A DNA stretch of 64,000 bases, taken from Virgibacillus dokdonensis (GTDB lineage Bacteria > Bacillota > Bacilli > Bacillales > Amphibacillaceae). The number at the start of each line of letters is the position of its first letter. Position 1 is the stretch's first letter. A program made the position numbers and the translations under genes. Where the stretch lies: positions 2,368,626-2,432,625 of the forward strand of contig NZ_LT745763.1 in assembly GCF_900166595.1 (NCBI RefSeq). The letters run 5' to 3'. Under the pieces are notes generated by a model. That model had not been told where the DNA came from and did not search any database. It worked only from the letters and a program-made list of their open reading frames with translations. Shown here one piece after another: positions 28,366-38,189 of this stretch.

Positions 28366-30219
28366 TTAGTCCGCCTCCCTTTCTAGTTCTTCTTTGCTGA
28401 TATGATAGCCGTGATCATCTTTTAATGAACGAATCAGCATAGATCCTAACGCAATTCCCATCCCAACAAATATGGCTAAATTCCAAGCTTGGTGATCGGT
28501 CTGATAAATAAAGCCGAATCCAGCAACAAAGAACCCAAGAGACATGGCAAAAGGTAATATCGACCCATTTGGCATATGAACATCCCCTAGTGGCTCAGCA
28601 GGAGTCATTTTGCCTTTACCATCCATTTTTTCAATCCATAATGGATCCAGACCACGCACAAGTGGTAGTTGTTTAAAGTTATAGTATGGAGGCGGTGATG
28701 GTATTGCCCATTCTAGAGTACGACCATCATAAGGGTCTCCAGCAGGCTTTTCTCCTTTTACTGCTGTGTAGATAATGTTAATTAAAAATATAGTTGCAGC
28801 AATAGCCATTAAGAACGTACCAATCGTACTAATAAAGTTACCCGTATCTAGACCTTGGTCTTCTAAGAACACCCAATAACGTCTTGGCATCCCCATAAGC
28901 CCTAAGAAATGCTGAATAAAGAACGTTAAGTGGAATCCAATGAAGAATAACCAGAAACCTATTTCCCCTAATTTTTCATTTAATATTCTACCAAACATTT
29001 TTGGCCACCAATAATGTAGACCAGCAAAAATACCAAAAACTACTCCACCAACGATAACATAGTGGAAATGGGCTACAACGAAGTAAGAATCATGGTATTG
29101 GTAGTCAGCTACAGCTGAAGCAAGCATAACCCCAGTCATACCACCAATTGTAAATGACGGAATAAACCCTAATGCCCAAAGCATAGCTGAATTAATCGTT
29201 ATGCTTCCACCCCACATCGTTGCTAGCCAGTTAAAGATTTTTATTCCTGTTGGCACAGCAATCGCCATCGTGGCAATCGCAAAAATAGCGTTCGCTACCG
29301 GCCCTAAACCTACTGTAAACATATGGTGTGCCCAAACCATAAAGCCTAAAAAGGCAATTAGAATGGTTGCAAAGACCATAGCTGTATAACCAAATAGACG
29401 CTTTTTGGAGAAAGTTGGAATAACTTCGCTGAACACTCCAAAAGCTGGCAATATTAAAATATATACCTCTGGATGCCCGAAGATCCAAAATAAATGTTGC
29501 CAAATTACAGAGTTACCACCTAAAGCGACATTGAAAAACGCCGATCCAAACATGCGGTCAAACATCAGTAAGAATAGACCTACTGTTAATGCTGGGAACG
29601 CAAATAAAATTAATGTACTAGTGACAAAAGTAGTCCATGAAAATAATGGCATGCGCATATATGTCATCCCTGGAGCACGCATCGTCACAATGGTTACAAG
29701 AAAATTAATTCCCCCAATTAGTGTACCCGCACCAGAAATTTGTAAGCCTAGGACATAAAAGTCAATACCATGTGTTGGAGATTCCACAGATAACGGTGTA
29801 TAAGCAGTCCAACCTGAATCTGGTGCTCCACCTAAAAACCAACTACAGTTTAATAGAATGCCTCCAAACATAAATAACCAAAATCCTAATGAGTTTAAAA
29901 ACGGGAACGCCACATCGCGTGCACCAATCTGCAATGGCATGACAGCGTTCATTAATCCTAGTAACAAAGGCATAGCTGCAAGAAAGATCATCGTCGTTCC
30001 ATGCATAGTAAACATTTCATTGTATAAGCCTGCACTAATAAAATCATTTTCAGGCGCAATTAATTGTATACGAATAAACATCGCTTCGAGCCCACCGAGG
30101 ATAAAGAAAAACCCTCCGCCAATCAAATATAAATGAGCTATTTTTTTATGGTCAACAGTTGTCAAATAATCCCACAAAAAAGCTCCGAAGCCCTTTTTTT
30201 GAGCAGCTGCAATACTCAA
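28366..30219 (-). CDS. ctaD: cytochrome c oxidase subunit I
   Basis: Catalytic heme-copper subunit of the proton-pumping caa3 oxidase. Visible signatures are WDYLTTVDHKKIAHLYL, FTMHGTTMIF (heme ligand His), FGHPEVYILILP (CuB His and cross-linked Tyr), AHHMFTVGL (two CuB His) and VAHFHYVIVGG (heme a and a3 ligands). Translation probably starts at TTG 30219, giving 617 residues, because GGGAGG lies eight nt upstream. The longer frame from 30240 would place that ribosome binding site inside the gene. The family average is about 620 residues. Confidence 0.96.
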   Translation of the reverse strand: MSIAAAQKKGFGAFLWDYLTTVDHKKIAHLYLIGGGFFFILGGLEAMFIRIQLIAPENDFISAGLYNEMFTMHGTTMIFLAAMPLLLGLMNAVMPLQIGARDVAFPFLNSLGFWLFMFGGILLNCSWFLGGAPDSGWTAYTPLSVESPTHGIDFYVLGLQISGAGTLIGGINFLVTIVTMRAPGMTYMRMPLFSWTTFVTSTLILFAFPALTVGLFLLMFDRMFGSAFFNVALGGNSVIWQHLFWIFGHPEVYILILPAFGVFSEVIPTFSKKRLFGYTAMVFATILIAFLGFMVWAHHMFTVGLGPVANAIFAIATMAIAVPTGIKIFNWLATMWGGSITINSAMLWALGFIPSFTIGGMTGVMLASAVADYQYHDSYFVVAHFHYVIVGGVVFGIFAGLHYWWPKMFGRILNEKLGEIGFWLFFIGFHLTFFIQHFLGLMGMPRRYWVFLEDQGLDTGNFISTIGTFLMAIAATIFLINIIYTAVKGEKPAGDPYDGRTLEWAIPSPPPYYNFKQLPLVRGLDPLWIEKMDGKGKMTPAEPLGDVHMPNGSILPFAMSLGFFVAGFGFIYQTDHQAWNLAIFVGMGIALGSMLIRSLKDDHGYHISKEELEREAD

Positions 30220-30258
30220 ATCATAAACCTCCCTTTTCAATCTTCCACCCTTTATTAA

Positions 30259-31311
30259 TTAGTTACCTGCACTTTCTGGAGTAATTTCAGATGGCTTTAA
30301 TTGCAGCAAATATTCTGCAATGCTGTCTGCTTCTTCTTCAGATAGTTCAGGGTATTTACCAGTCATTAAGTTACCTGGTTTTATGGATTCTGGATCCAAT
30401 AACCAGTCCACAAGGTTTTGCTTGTTTGTTTCAAGATAACCAACAATTTTTGTCCGATCTCCAAAGTTCGTTAGGTTTGGTCCCACTGCATTTGGCGATG
30501 AACCGATCGCATGACAACTCAAACAATTATTTGCTTCCATCGCTGCTTTTCCATCTTGAGCAACCGCATCTTGTGGTTCTTCTTCGGGATCTACACTTTG
30601 CATATCAGCTACCCATTGTTCATATTCTTCTGGACTCACAGCTATAACCTTAAAGTCCATAAGTGAATGTGATGGGCCACATAGCTCTGCACATTTGCCC
30701 CAATAAACCCCTTCTTCATTTGCTTCAATATACATTGTGTTTTCGTTTTCAGGATTCACATCCATTTTCCCTGAAATACTTGGCACCCATAAAGAGTGAA
30801 TAACATCTGAGGATTTCATGTTTAAGTATACTTTTTCTCCAGTAGGAATGTATAAATCCTGACTTGTTTGCACTTCTTCATCTGCATAGCTAAAATGCCA
30901 CCAATATTGATTACCAGTAACGTCAACATTAATGTGATCACTTTTACCAGACTCATCAGCCAAATCAAAAGTAGCAGCAACAGTCGGTACTGCAAGGATC
31001 AACACTAAAATAATTGGAATCACTGTCCAAATAGTTTCTAGTTTTTTACTACCTTCCACCTGCTTTGGAATGTAATTCTCCTGCCCTTTCTTTTTGCGAA
31101 AGCGAACAATCGCTATCAAATAAACAGAAAGAACAACAATAAATACAAAAGTCATAATTACTGTTGAAAGTACAATTAAATTCATGGAAGACTCTGCACC
31201 ATACCCCTTTGGTACAAGAGCCGTTAAGTTTTCCTTTCCACATCCCGCAAGGATGATGGCTAGAAAACTTAAGAGGAATACAAATTTAAATTTTCCCATC
31301 CAACCTTTCAT
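30259..31311 (-). CDS. ctaC: cytochrome c oxidase subunit II with fused cytochrome c domain
   Basis: 350-residue lipoprotein subunit of the caa3 oxidase. The signal peptide ends in the lipobox LAGC (Cys24). Two membrane segments follow (about 45-70 and 90-112), then a cupredoxin domain with the CuA ligands in HSLWVPSISGK and WGKCAELCGPSHSLMDF. The C-terminal cytochrome c domain contains CLSCHAIG (CXXCH) and a later GKYPELS. ATG at 31311 follows GAGAGG. The fused heme c domain identifies a caa3 rather than aa3 type enzyme. Confidence 0.96.
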   Translation of the reverse strand: MKGWMGKFKFVFLLSFLAIILAGCGKENLTALVPKGYGAESSMNLIVLSTVIMTFVFIVVLSVYLIAIVRFRKKKGQENYIPKQVEGSKKLETIWTVIPIILVLILAVPTVAATFDLADESGKSDHINVDVTGNQYWWHFSYADEEVQTSQDLYIPTGEKVYLNMKSSDVIHSLWVPSISGKMDVNPENENTMYIEANEEGVYWGKCAELCGPSHSLMDFKVIAVSPEEYEQWVADMQSVDPEEEPQDAVAQDGKAAMEANNCLSCHAIGSSPNAVGPNLTNFGDRTKIVGYLETNKQNLVDWLLDPESIKPGNLMTGKYPELSEEEADSIAEYLLQLKPSEITPESAGN

Positions 31312-31373
31312 GTATCCATACCTCTCTTTCTTTTCTTGTTGCTCCTTATATAAAAAAACATTAAGGACAAAAT

Positions 31374-32318
31374 TTAACTAAATGGCGAATTCCACGTTAC
31401 AACAACCATCAATAAAAAGAGGATGGTTAAATAATTTAAAGAGTAAATAAAGATAATATTCGCCCATTTAATACCATCTTTCATAAAGAAACCACTCATT
31501 CCAAGCCCTAGCCATCCAACATTTAACAAGGTCGCCAAGATGACAAATGTTGTGCCTAAAGAAGTTAAATAAAATGGCAACGGCAATAAACATGCGATAT
31601 AAATGGTGATTTGTCGCTTGGTCATTTCAAAACCATGGACTGCGGGCAACATAGGTATTCTTGCCGCTTTATATTCTTCATTCTTTCGCATTGCTAATGC
31701 TAAAAAATGAGGTGTTTGCCAAATGAACATAATTAAAAATAATATAAGCGGAACGATATGAAAGTTCGGGTTTACTGCAGCCCAACCAATGAGTGGTGGC
31801 GCAGCACCAGAAAAGCTACCAACTGTCGTATTAAGTGTATATTTTCTCTTTGACCACATCGTATATAGCACTACATAGAAAAACCAGCCTAGAAACGCAA
31901 ACAACATTGCTTCTATGGTTGTAAATAGTAAAAGTAAAAGACCAGCAAAAGATGTAATTAACCCTAGTCCGAGTACCGTCGGAAGCGAGATCGTACCCGT
32001 TACAGTTGGTCGAGTTTTCGTTCGCTTCATAACTGGATCAATATCAACGTCATACCAGTTATTAAGCATACATCCACCTGCAATCACCAAAGTACTTCCT
32101 AACATCGTAATAATAAACGTACCGATGTAATCCGTAAATGTATATCCACTATAATAAATTGCCAACCAAAATCCAGTAAAAACTGTAATTAAATTGGAGT
32201 TAATAATTCCTATTTTTATTAGTGATTTAATATCATCAAGTGTAGAAACTGGCTTGTTTTTTTCGGTTGATGACGTATTCGTAATAACCTGTGAAGTAGC
32301 TGCCTCTACTTTATCCAT
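31374..32318 (-). CDS. ctaB: protoheme IX farnesyltransferase (heme O synthase)
   Basis: Membrane UbiA-family prenyltransferase converting heme B to heme O. With ATG at 32318 (GGGGGGAAAGG upstream) it has 314 residues and about nine membrane segments. The first Asp-rich motif is NNWYDVDIDPVMKRTKTRP and the second region is YTMWSKRKYTLNTTVGSFSGA. The in-frame ATG at 32360 lacks a binding site. It heads the ctaBCDEF operon; ctaA, the next step to heme A, is divergent. Confidence 0.95.
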   Translation of the reverse strand: MDKVEAATSQVITNTSSTEKNKPVSTLDDIKSLIKIGIINSNLITVFTGFWLAIYYSGYTFTDYIGTFIITMLGSTLVIAGGCMLNNWYDVDIDPVMKRTKTRPTVTGTISLPTVLGLGLITSFAGLLLLLFTTIEAMLFAFLGWFFYVVLYTMWSKRKYTLNTTVGSFSGAAPPLIGWAAVNPNFHIVPLILFLIMFIWQTPHFLALAMRKNEEYKAARIPMLPAVHGFEMTKRQITIYIACLLPLPFYLTSLGTTFVILATLLNVGWLGLGMSGFFMKDGIKWANIIFIYSLNYLTILFLLMVVVTWNSPFS

Positions 32319-32479
32319 CCCTTTCCCCCCTTTACACCATTGTAGAAACAAATGATACATGCTTTCGAATGAAAATCGTGACAGCGTTACAAAAATTTGA
32401 TTGTATCTTAAAATTATTTCTACAAATCTAATACTATATTAAAAAACCCCCTCATGCCTATTCTACTTCAAATTAAGTA

Positions 32480-32503
32480 ATTTTTTGTGACGTTTTTGTG
32501 AAT
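32480..32503 (+). promoter_or_regulatory. possible ResD-type sites in the ctaA-ctaB intergenic region
   Basis: TTTTTTGTGAc and TTTTTGTGAAT occur in tandem 10-11 bp apart. B. subtilis ResD activates ctaA and ctaB and prefers sites like TTTGTGAAT. The match is by eye only. Confidence 0.35.
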
Positions 32504-32907
32504 CATTTGTTACAAATGCGAACTGTTTTAAATTAGTTAGCGAATCACCTATGTATGCAGTCTTTCTCCCCCAATTATCTAAGTTGCAACTTATTCCCCT
32601 ACACTATTTCTAGCAAACATACGAAAACAATGCAAGCGTTTTTTATTTTTATAGTGAAAATAGTTTGTTTTCATGTTAAGATAAATGCAGTTTTTGCAAA
32701 GACATGATCACCTGCTAATATTAACACAATCCTTTAACAGATTGAACTGTTTCTAATTAATTCTTTGCTTTTTAGACGCTACTAATATTATGATGAATCT
32801 AGCAGAAAATTTCTGCTATCACATAACTGAAGCTACTATCTTTCAGAATTTGTACATATAAAGGGCGTCTTCAAACATTGGGGGTTTTCTTCCATTCCCC
32901 ACGATTT

Positions 32908-32964
32908 AGGTGCTATGATCTCTCACTTTGACTTGAAATTGGAGTTTACAGCACTTTATATACA
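32908..32964 (+). repeat. dispersed repeat R3, copy c
   Basis: AGGTGCTATGATCTCTCACTTTGACTTG ... GGAGTTTACAGCACTTTATATAC. It lies in the 818-bp divergent ctaB-ctaA region, which otherwise shows no gene. Confidence 0.55.
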
Positions 32965-33136
32965 GGATCAACAAATAGTTTTGTAGAAAATAATTCTCAA
33001 AATCCCCCTTCTGTACTTACTCTAAGGATGATGCTTCCTCCCTTATTTCTATGATGTTTTTGAACGAATGTGTAGATGAAAAGGTATACTTTAAACTACA
33101 CTAGCGTGAATAATACATAAAAAGCGAGGCAATAAT

Positions 33137-34099
33137 ATGATAAAAAGCTTAAAATGGTTATCTATTGTAGCGACACTTGGAATGACATTTGTGTTGCTTG
33201 GGGGTGCTCTTGTAACAAAAACCGGCTCAGAAGATGGCTGTGGAAATAGCTGGCCTTTATGCGAAGGGGAATGGCTGCCTTCTGAAATTACACCGGAATT
33301 AATTATTGAACTAAGCCATCGATTAGTTACTGGTGTAGTTGGATTTGCCGTTATAGGTTTGGCGATTTTAGCCTGGATTAAACTTGGGCATGTTCGCGAG
33401 GTTAAATTTCTTTCTATACTTTCCGTTTTATTTTTAATTTTACAAGCACTTATTGGAGCGGCAGCTGTGGTATGGGGACAATCTGATTTCGCCCTTGCTG
33501 CACACTTCGGAATTTCATTAATTTCGTTTGCTGCTGTATTTCTGTTAATGTTACTTATTTTTGAGGTGGATAAAAAATTCGATGCAAAGTCACTTTTAAT
33601 AAAAAAAGCGCATCGATTGGAAATTTATGCTTTAACCATCTACACGATGCTCGTCGTTTATTCCGGAGCCCTCGTGCGCCACACTGACGCAAATTTAGTT
33701 TGTAAAAGTTGGCCTTTTTGTAACAATCAGGCTCCACTAGACTTTTCTAATTACGTTATACCGCAATGGATTCAAATGGGACACAGACTTGCTGCAGGGA
33801 TTTTATTTTTATGGACGGTTATATTCGCTTTTCGAATGATACGTACCTACAAGAATAACAAGTTAATGTACTGGGGTTGGTGGACGGTTATTAGTCTAAT
33901 AACTTTACAGGTATTCTTTGGTGCTATGATTATATTTACACGATTGCACTTAGCTACCGCTTTAATGCATGCACTTATTATATCGCTATTTTTTGGCATG
34001 TTAACGTATTTTATTCTACACGCGACACGCAGTGCTAAATATGCAAAACAAATAGATAACAATAAAATCAACGACGCAAATTTCATCGTAAATAATTAA
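33137..34099 (+). CDS. ctaA: heme A synthase
   Basis: 320-residue membrane protein with eight segments that oxidises the C8 methyl of heme O. The first extracellular loop carries the cysteine pair CGNSWPLC, and a second pair occurs in CKSWPFC. Conserved histidines appear in IIELSHRLVTG, AAHFGISLISF, MGHRLAAGIL and LMHALIIS. ATG at 33137 follows AAGCGAGGC. It is divergent from ctaB as in B. subtilis. Confidence 0.95.
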   Translation: MIKSLKWLSIVATLGMTFVLLGGALVTKTGSEDGCGNSWPLCEGEWLPSEITPELIIELSHRLVTGVVGFAVIGLAILAWIKLGHVREVKFLSILSVLFLILQALIGAAAVVWGQSDFALAAHFGISLISFAAVFLLMLLIFEVDKKFDAKSLLIKKAHRLEIYALTIYTMLVVYSGALVRHTDANLVCKSWPFCNNQAPLDFSNYVIPQWIQMGHRLAAGILFLWTVIFAFRMIRTYKNNKLMYWGWWTVISLITLQVFFGAMIIFTRLHLATALMHALIISLFFGMLTYFILHATRSAKYAKQIDNNKINDANFIVNN

Positions 34100-34193
34100 A
34101 GAGAATCTTCAATTAACGGGAAGCTTTCATCCCACTGATGGTTAGTGGTCCGAGGGTATGACCTAAAGGGTGTCTCACAAAAAAGAGGATTTA

Positions 34194-34280
34194 AATGCTG
34201 TTTGTTATCTCCCACTTAGACTTGTTCAGCTCACATCTCCAATTGTTGAAGTGGGAGTCTTAAAGCACCGTATATCTAAG
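34194..34280 (+). repeat. dispersed repeat R3, copy d
   Basis: AATGCTG...CTCCCACTTAGACTTGTTCAGCTC...GAAGTGGGAGTCTTAAAGCACC. CTCCCACTT pairs with AAGTGGGAG. A second motif, GGGAAGCTTTCATCCC (34119-34134) with GGTATGACCTAAAGGGTG, precedes it. The 645-bp ctaA-pycA gap also contains hairpins and R2 copy B but no gene. Confidence 0.7.
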
Positions 34281-34392
34281 ATAAAATATTTTTAATAACA
34301 TATGACTTTCTATTATAAATGCGAAGCAACCATCATTTTCACTTACAGTTTTTAAAAAATCTATGGGGATCGACAAGTCTTCATGACGTTAA

Positions 34393-34422
34393 GCCAAGTT
34401 TTTAAACCCTAAAAACTTGGCT
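34393..34422. terminator. perfect hairpin in the ctaA-pycA gap
   Basis: GCCAAGTTTTTA-aaccc-TAAAAACTTGGC, a 12-bp perfect inverted repeat. Possibly the ctaA terminator. Confidence 0.4.
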
Positions 34423-34527
34423 CATATCGGCTAATTTTTGAACTTTCGTAGAGAAAGCATCTCTTTAGGCGAGGAATTTAATTTCGCCATTGTTAAAACC
34501 CCTACTTAACAAACATTTCTATCACGT

Positions 34528-34558
34528 AAAAAAGAGCAGGAATTAAACCTGCTCTTTT
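34528..34558. terminator. bidirectional terminator between ctaA and pycA
   Basis: AAAAAAGAGCAGG-aattaaa-CCTGCTCTTTT. On the minus strand it lies about 190 bp beyond the pycA stop, past R2 copy B. Confidence 0.88.
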
Positions 34559-34603
34559 GCTTGTTAATTAAGGCTTGTGGATAACGAAATAACCAAATAT
34601 TCA

Positions 34604-34743
34604 CGTCCTGCTCCCTCGCCCAGCAACTAGGCGACTTCACGAAATCGCCCTACGATAAGTCATCATCGGTTCGTCGTCTCACCGCGACCCTTATCTCCGT
34701 TGATTCGTTCCATTCGCTTCGTTGCTAAACGAGCGCCTGGACC
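34604..34743 (-). repeat. dispersed repeat R2, copy B
   Basis: On the minus strand it reads GGCGCTCGTTTAGCAACGAAGC, GAATGGAACGAATCAACGG, then GATGATGACTTATCGTAGGGCGA and ends CTAGTTGCTGGGCGAGG. The central variable hairpin is shorter than in copies A and C. It begins 2 bp after the pycA stop codon. Confidence 0.8.
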
Positions 34744-34745
34744 TT

Positions 34746-37700
34746 TTATTCTAATTCAATAAGTAGATCATCTACAGCGATACTATCGCCATCTTTTACA
34801 TTAACTTGCTTAATAACTCCTGTAAATGGAGCTTGGACAGTTGTTTCCATTTTCATAGCTTCATTAATCAATAAATGGTCTCCCTTATTAACATGATCCC
34901 CTGATTGACAAAGAACTTTTATTACTGTCCCTGGCATTGTAGCACCAATATGTTTTTCATTACTTTTATCTACTTTTGGCCTCATTTCAACCTCAGATTG
35001 AATGCTTTGATCCTTCACAACAATCTCTCTCGTTTGCCCATTCAATTCAAAGTATACAACACGGGTGCCATCTTCTCTAGGTTCTGAAATAGAAACAAGT
35101 TTTACAATTAATGTTTTCCCTTGTTCAATTTCTACTTCAACCGTTTCACCAAGTCTCATCCCATAGAAGAAAGTCGGTGTATCCAACACACTTACATCGC
35201 CGTATTTGTCATGGAATTTATGATATTCCATAAAAACTTTAGGGTAAAGAGCGTGAGATATTAAATCAAAGCTAGTTACTTGTCGGTCTAAGGATTTAAA
35301 CAATGTTTCCTTTAGCTGCGTAAAGTCAACTGGTTCTAGCAATTCACCTGGACGTGTTTTGATAGGGTCTTTTCCTTTCAGAATGATTCGTTGCAATTCT
35401 GGTGGGAAACCCTGATAAGGCTGTCCAATGTAGCCTTGTACAAATTCTATTACAGAATCCGGAAAGTCAATCGTTTCTCCACGTTCATAAATATCATCTT
35501 CTGTTAAATTATTTTGTACCATAAATAAAGTCATATCACCAATCACTTTTGACGAAGGGGTAACTTTAACAATATCACCAAACATATCATTCACTTGTCG
35601 AAACATTGTTTTCACTTCATTCCAACGATCTTCAAGCCCTACAGCTTTGGCTTGTTGCTTCAAATTACTATACTGACCTCCAGGCATTTCATGCATATAA
35701 ATTTCAGTATGTGGTGCCTTCATTCCACTTTCAAAATCACGATAGTATTCACGTATACCTTCCCAATAATAAGAAAGCTCTTCATAAGCATTTACATCCA
35801 CTTTTGGTTGACGTTCATGCCCTTCTAATGCGTGATATAAAGTCTGTGCACTAGGTTGAGAAGTTAGACCAGCCATTGGCCCAGCTGCAACATCTACAGC
35901 GTCTACTCCAGCATCGATAGCTCGGGCATATAAATAAATTCCATTTCCACTGGTGTCATGTGTATGCAGATGAATTGGTAAGTCAATCGTCTCTTTTAAT
36001 GTAGACACCAATTGATATGCCGCTTCCGGTTTTAATAATCCTGCCATATCCTTAATACCGAGAATATGCGCTCCTGACGCTTTTAAATCTTTAGCTAAAT
36101 TTTTATAATAGCTGATATCATACTTTGTTCGTCCAGTATCTAAAATATTGCCTGTATAACACATAGTAGCTTCTGCAATTTTATTATTGTTGCGTACTTC
36201 TTCTATTGCTAATTGCATACCTTCTACCCAGTTTAGACTGTCAAAAATTCGGAACACATCAATGCCGGCTGTTGCGCTTTTCTCAACAAATTCTTTAATT
36301 ACATTATCTGGGTAATTCTTATAACCTACCGCATTACTTGCACGAAGCAGCATTTGTAGCAATATATTTGGCATACTTGCACGAAGCTTTAACAAGCGAT
36401 CCCATGGGTCTTCTTTTAAAAAGCGGTAAGCTACATCAAATGTGGCTCCACCCCACATTTCGACTGAAAATAAATTTGGAAGCAATCTAGCGGTAGGTTC
36501 CGCGATACGATGCAAATCCTTCGTACGAACTCTTGTCGCTAATAAAGATTGGTGTGCATCACGAAACGTTGTGTCGGTTAACAACACCTCTTTTTGTTCT
36601 TTTAACCACTTTGCTAACTCATCAGGACCATGTTTATCTAAAATTTGCTTTGTACCTGAAGCTATTGGGTTAGATGTATTAACGTTGGGAAGATTTAAAT
36701 CATCAAAAACAGGTTTTTCTTTATTACCATCTTTATCTACACCATTTACCGTCGTATTTCCAATGTATGTTAGCATTTTCGTTCCACGATCTTTTCGTTT
36801 TGGAAATACAAATAATTCAGGTGTGTTATCAACAAATGTCGTATTATAGACCCCATTTAAGAAATTTTTGTGTAAAATAACATTTTGTAAAAATGGGATG
36901 TTTGTTTTTATACCACGTATACGAAATTCTTTTAAGTTTCTGACCATTTTTTGTGCAGCTTGATTAAAATTTAACGCCCAAGTAGACACTTTAACTAACA
37001 ATGAATCATAGTGCGGTGAAATAACAGAACCTTGAAATCCATTCCCCGCATCTAATCGGACACCAAATCCTCCACCAGATCGGTAAGCCATAATCCTTCC
37101 AGTATCTGGCATAAAGTTATTCAGCGGATCTTCTGTCGTTACACGCGATTGGATAGCATACCCTGTAGTAACAATTTTATCCTGCTCTGGAATACCAATG
37201 GAATCGTCATGTAAACTTCTTCCTTCAGCGACTTTAATTTGCGTCTGGACAATGTCAACACCAGTAATCATTTCAGTAATCGTATGCTCTACTTGAACCC
37301 TTGGGTTTACTTCAATAAAGAAGAATTCATCCTCAGTCACTAAAAACTCTACAGTACCAGCGTTTAAATAGTTAACATTTTTCATTAGTTTGACCGCAGC
37401 TTCACATATTTTCATACGCAATTCTTCAGGCAAAGATATACTTGGAGCAACCTCTACTAATTTTTGATGTCTTCGCTGCACAGAGCAGTCTCTTTCATAC
37501 AAATGAATGATATTCTCATGTTGATCTCCAATAATTTGAACTTCAATATGTTTTGGGTTTTCAATGAGTTTTTCTAAGTAAATTTCATCATTACCAAATG
37601 CAGCCCTAGCCTCAGACTTAGCACGATCGTACGCCTCCGCAAGCCCCTGCTTACTTCGAACGATACGCATACCTCGTCCTCCACCGCCTAGAGTGGCTTT

Positions 37701-38189
37701 AATAATGATTGGAAAACCATGATCCCTCGCAAACTGCTCCACCTCTTCCAAAGAGTTGACCGGGCCACCGCTTCCTGGTATAACAGGTAAACCTGCCTGT
37801 GTAGCTTGGTACCGAGCTTTTACTTTGTCCCCAAACATATCTAAATGATTACTTGTTGGACCGATGAAAATAATTCCTTCCTCTTCACATCGCTTAGCAA
37901 AGTTAATATTTTCAGATAAGAATCCATAGCCAGGATGAATGGCATCTACACCTACTTGCTTAGCTAACTGGATAATACCTTCAATATCCAGATATGCATC
38001 AATTGGCTTCTTTCCTTCTCCAATTAAATACGCCTCGTCCGCTTTATAACGGTGATAGGAACTTAAATCTTCTTTGGAATAGATTGCAACAGTACGAATA
38101 TTTAATTCGGTACATGCCCGAAAAACACGAATTGCAATTTCCCCTCGATTGGCAACTAATACTTTGTTGATTTGTTTAAGTTGTGCCAT
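34746..38189 (-). CDS. pycA: pyruvate carboxylase
   Basis: 1,147-residue biotin enzyme making oxaloacetate from pyruvate and bicarbonate. Order: biotin carboxylase (LVANRGEIAIRVFRAC at the start, ATP-grasp GGGGRGMRIVRS near 165, FIEVNPRVQVEHTITE near 290), carboxyltransferase (DTTFRDAHQSLLATRVRT near 535, metal-site HLHTHDTSGNG near 740), then the C-terminal biotinyl domain with EAMKMETT. ATG at 38189 has GAGGGAG upstream. It overlaps the ftsW 3' end by 34 bp. The ftsW-pycA-ctaA order is conserved in Bacillaceae. Confidence 0.97.
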   Translation of the reverse strand: MAQLKQINKVLVANRGEIAIRVFRACTELNIRTVAIYSKEDLSSYHRYKADEAYLIGEGKKPIDAYLDIEGIIQLAKQVGVDAIHPGYGFLSENINFAKRCEEEGIIFIGPTSNHLDMFGDKVKARYQATQAGLPVIPGSGGPVNSLEEVEQFARDHGFPIIIKATLGGGGRGMRIVRSKQGLAEAYDRAKSEARAAFGNDEIYLEKLIENPKHIEVQIIGDQHENIIHLYERDCSVQRRHQKLVEVAPSISLPEELRMKICEAAVKLMKNVNYLNAGTVEFLVTEDEFFFIEVNPRVQVEHTITEMITGVDIVQTQIKVAEGRSLHDDSIGIPEQDKIVTTGYAIQSRVTTEDPLNNFMPDTGRIMAYRSGGGFGVRLDAGNGFQGSVISPHYDSLLVKVSTWALNFNQAAQKMVRNLKEFRIRGIKTNIPFLQNVILHKNFLNGVYNTTFVDNTPELFVFPKRKDRGTKMLTYIGNTTVNGVDKDGNKEKPVFDDLNLPNVNTSNPIASGTKQILDKHGPDELAKWLKEQKEVLLTDTTFRDAHQSLLATRVRTKDLHRIAEPTARLLPNLFSVEMWGGATFDVAYRFLKEDPWDRLLKLRASMPNILLQMLLRASNAVGYKNYPDNVIKEFVEKSATAGIDVFRIFDSLNWVEGMQLAIEEVRNNNKIAEATMCYTGNILDTGRTKYDISYYKNLAKDLKASGAHILGIKDMAGLLKPEAAYQLVSTLKETIDLPIHLHTHDTSGNGIYLYARAIDAGVDAVDVAAGPMAGLTSQPSAQTLYHALEGHERQPKVDVNAYEELSYYWEGIREYYRDFESGMKAPHTEIYMHEMPGGQYSNLKQQAKAVGLEDRWNEVKTMFRQVNDMFGDIVKVTPSSKVIGDMTLFMVQNNLTEDDIYERGETIDFPDSVIEFVQGYIGQPYQGFPPELQRIILKGKDPIKTRPGELLEPVDFTQLKETLFKSLDRQVTSFDLISHALYPKVFMEYHKFHDKYGDVSVLDTPTFFYGMRLGETVEVEIEQGKTLIVKLVSISEPREDGTRVVYFELNGQTREIVVKDQSIQSEVEMRPKVDKSNEKHIGATMPGTVIKVLCQSGDHVNKGDHLLINEAMKMETTVQAPFTGVIKQVNVKDGDSIAVDDLLIELE

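Noticed and set aside
28188..30136. Several plus-strand frames across the cta operon
   Set aside because: All are opposite to well-supported oxidase subunit genes and show no starts with binding sites.
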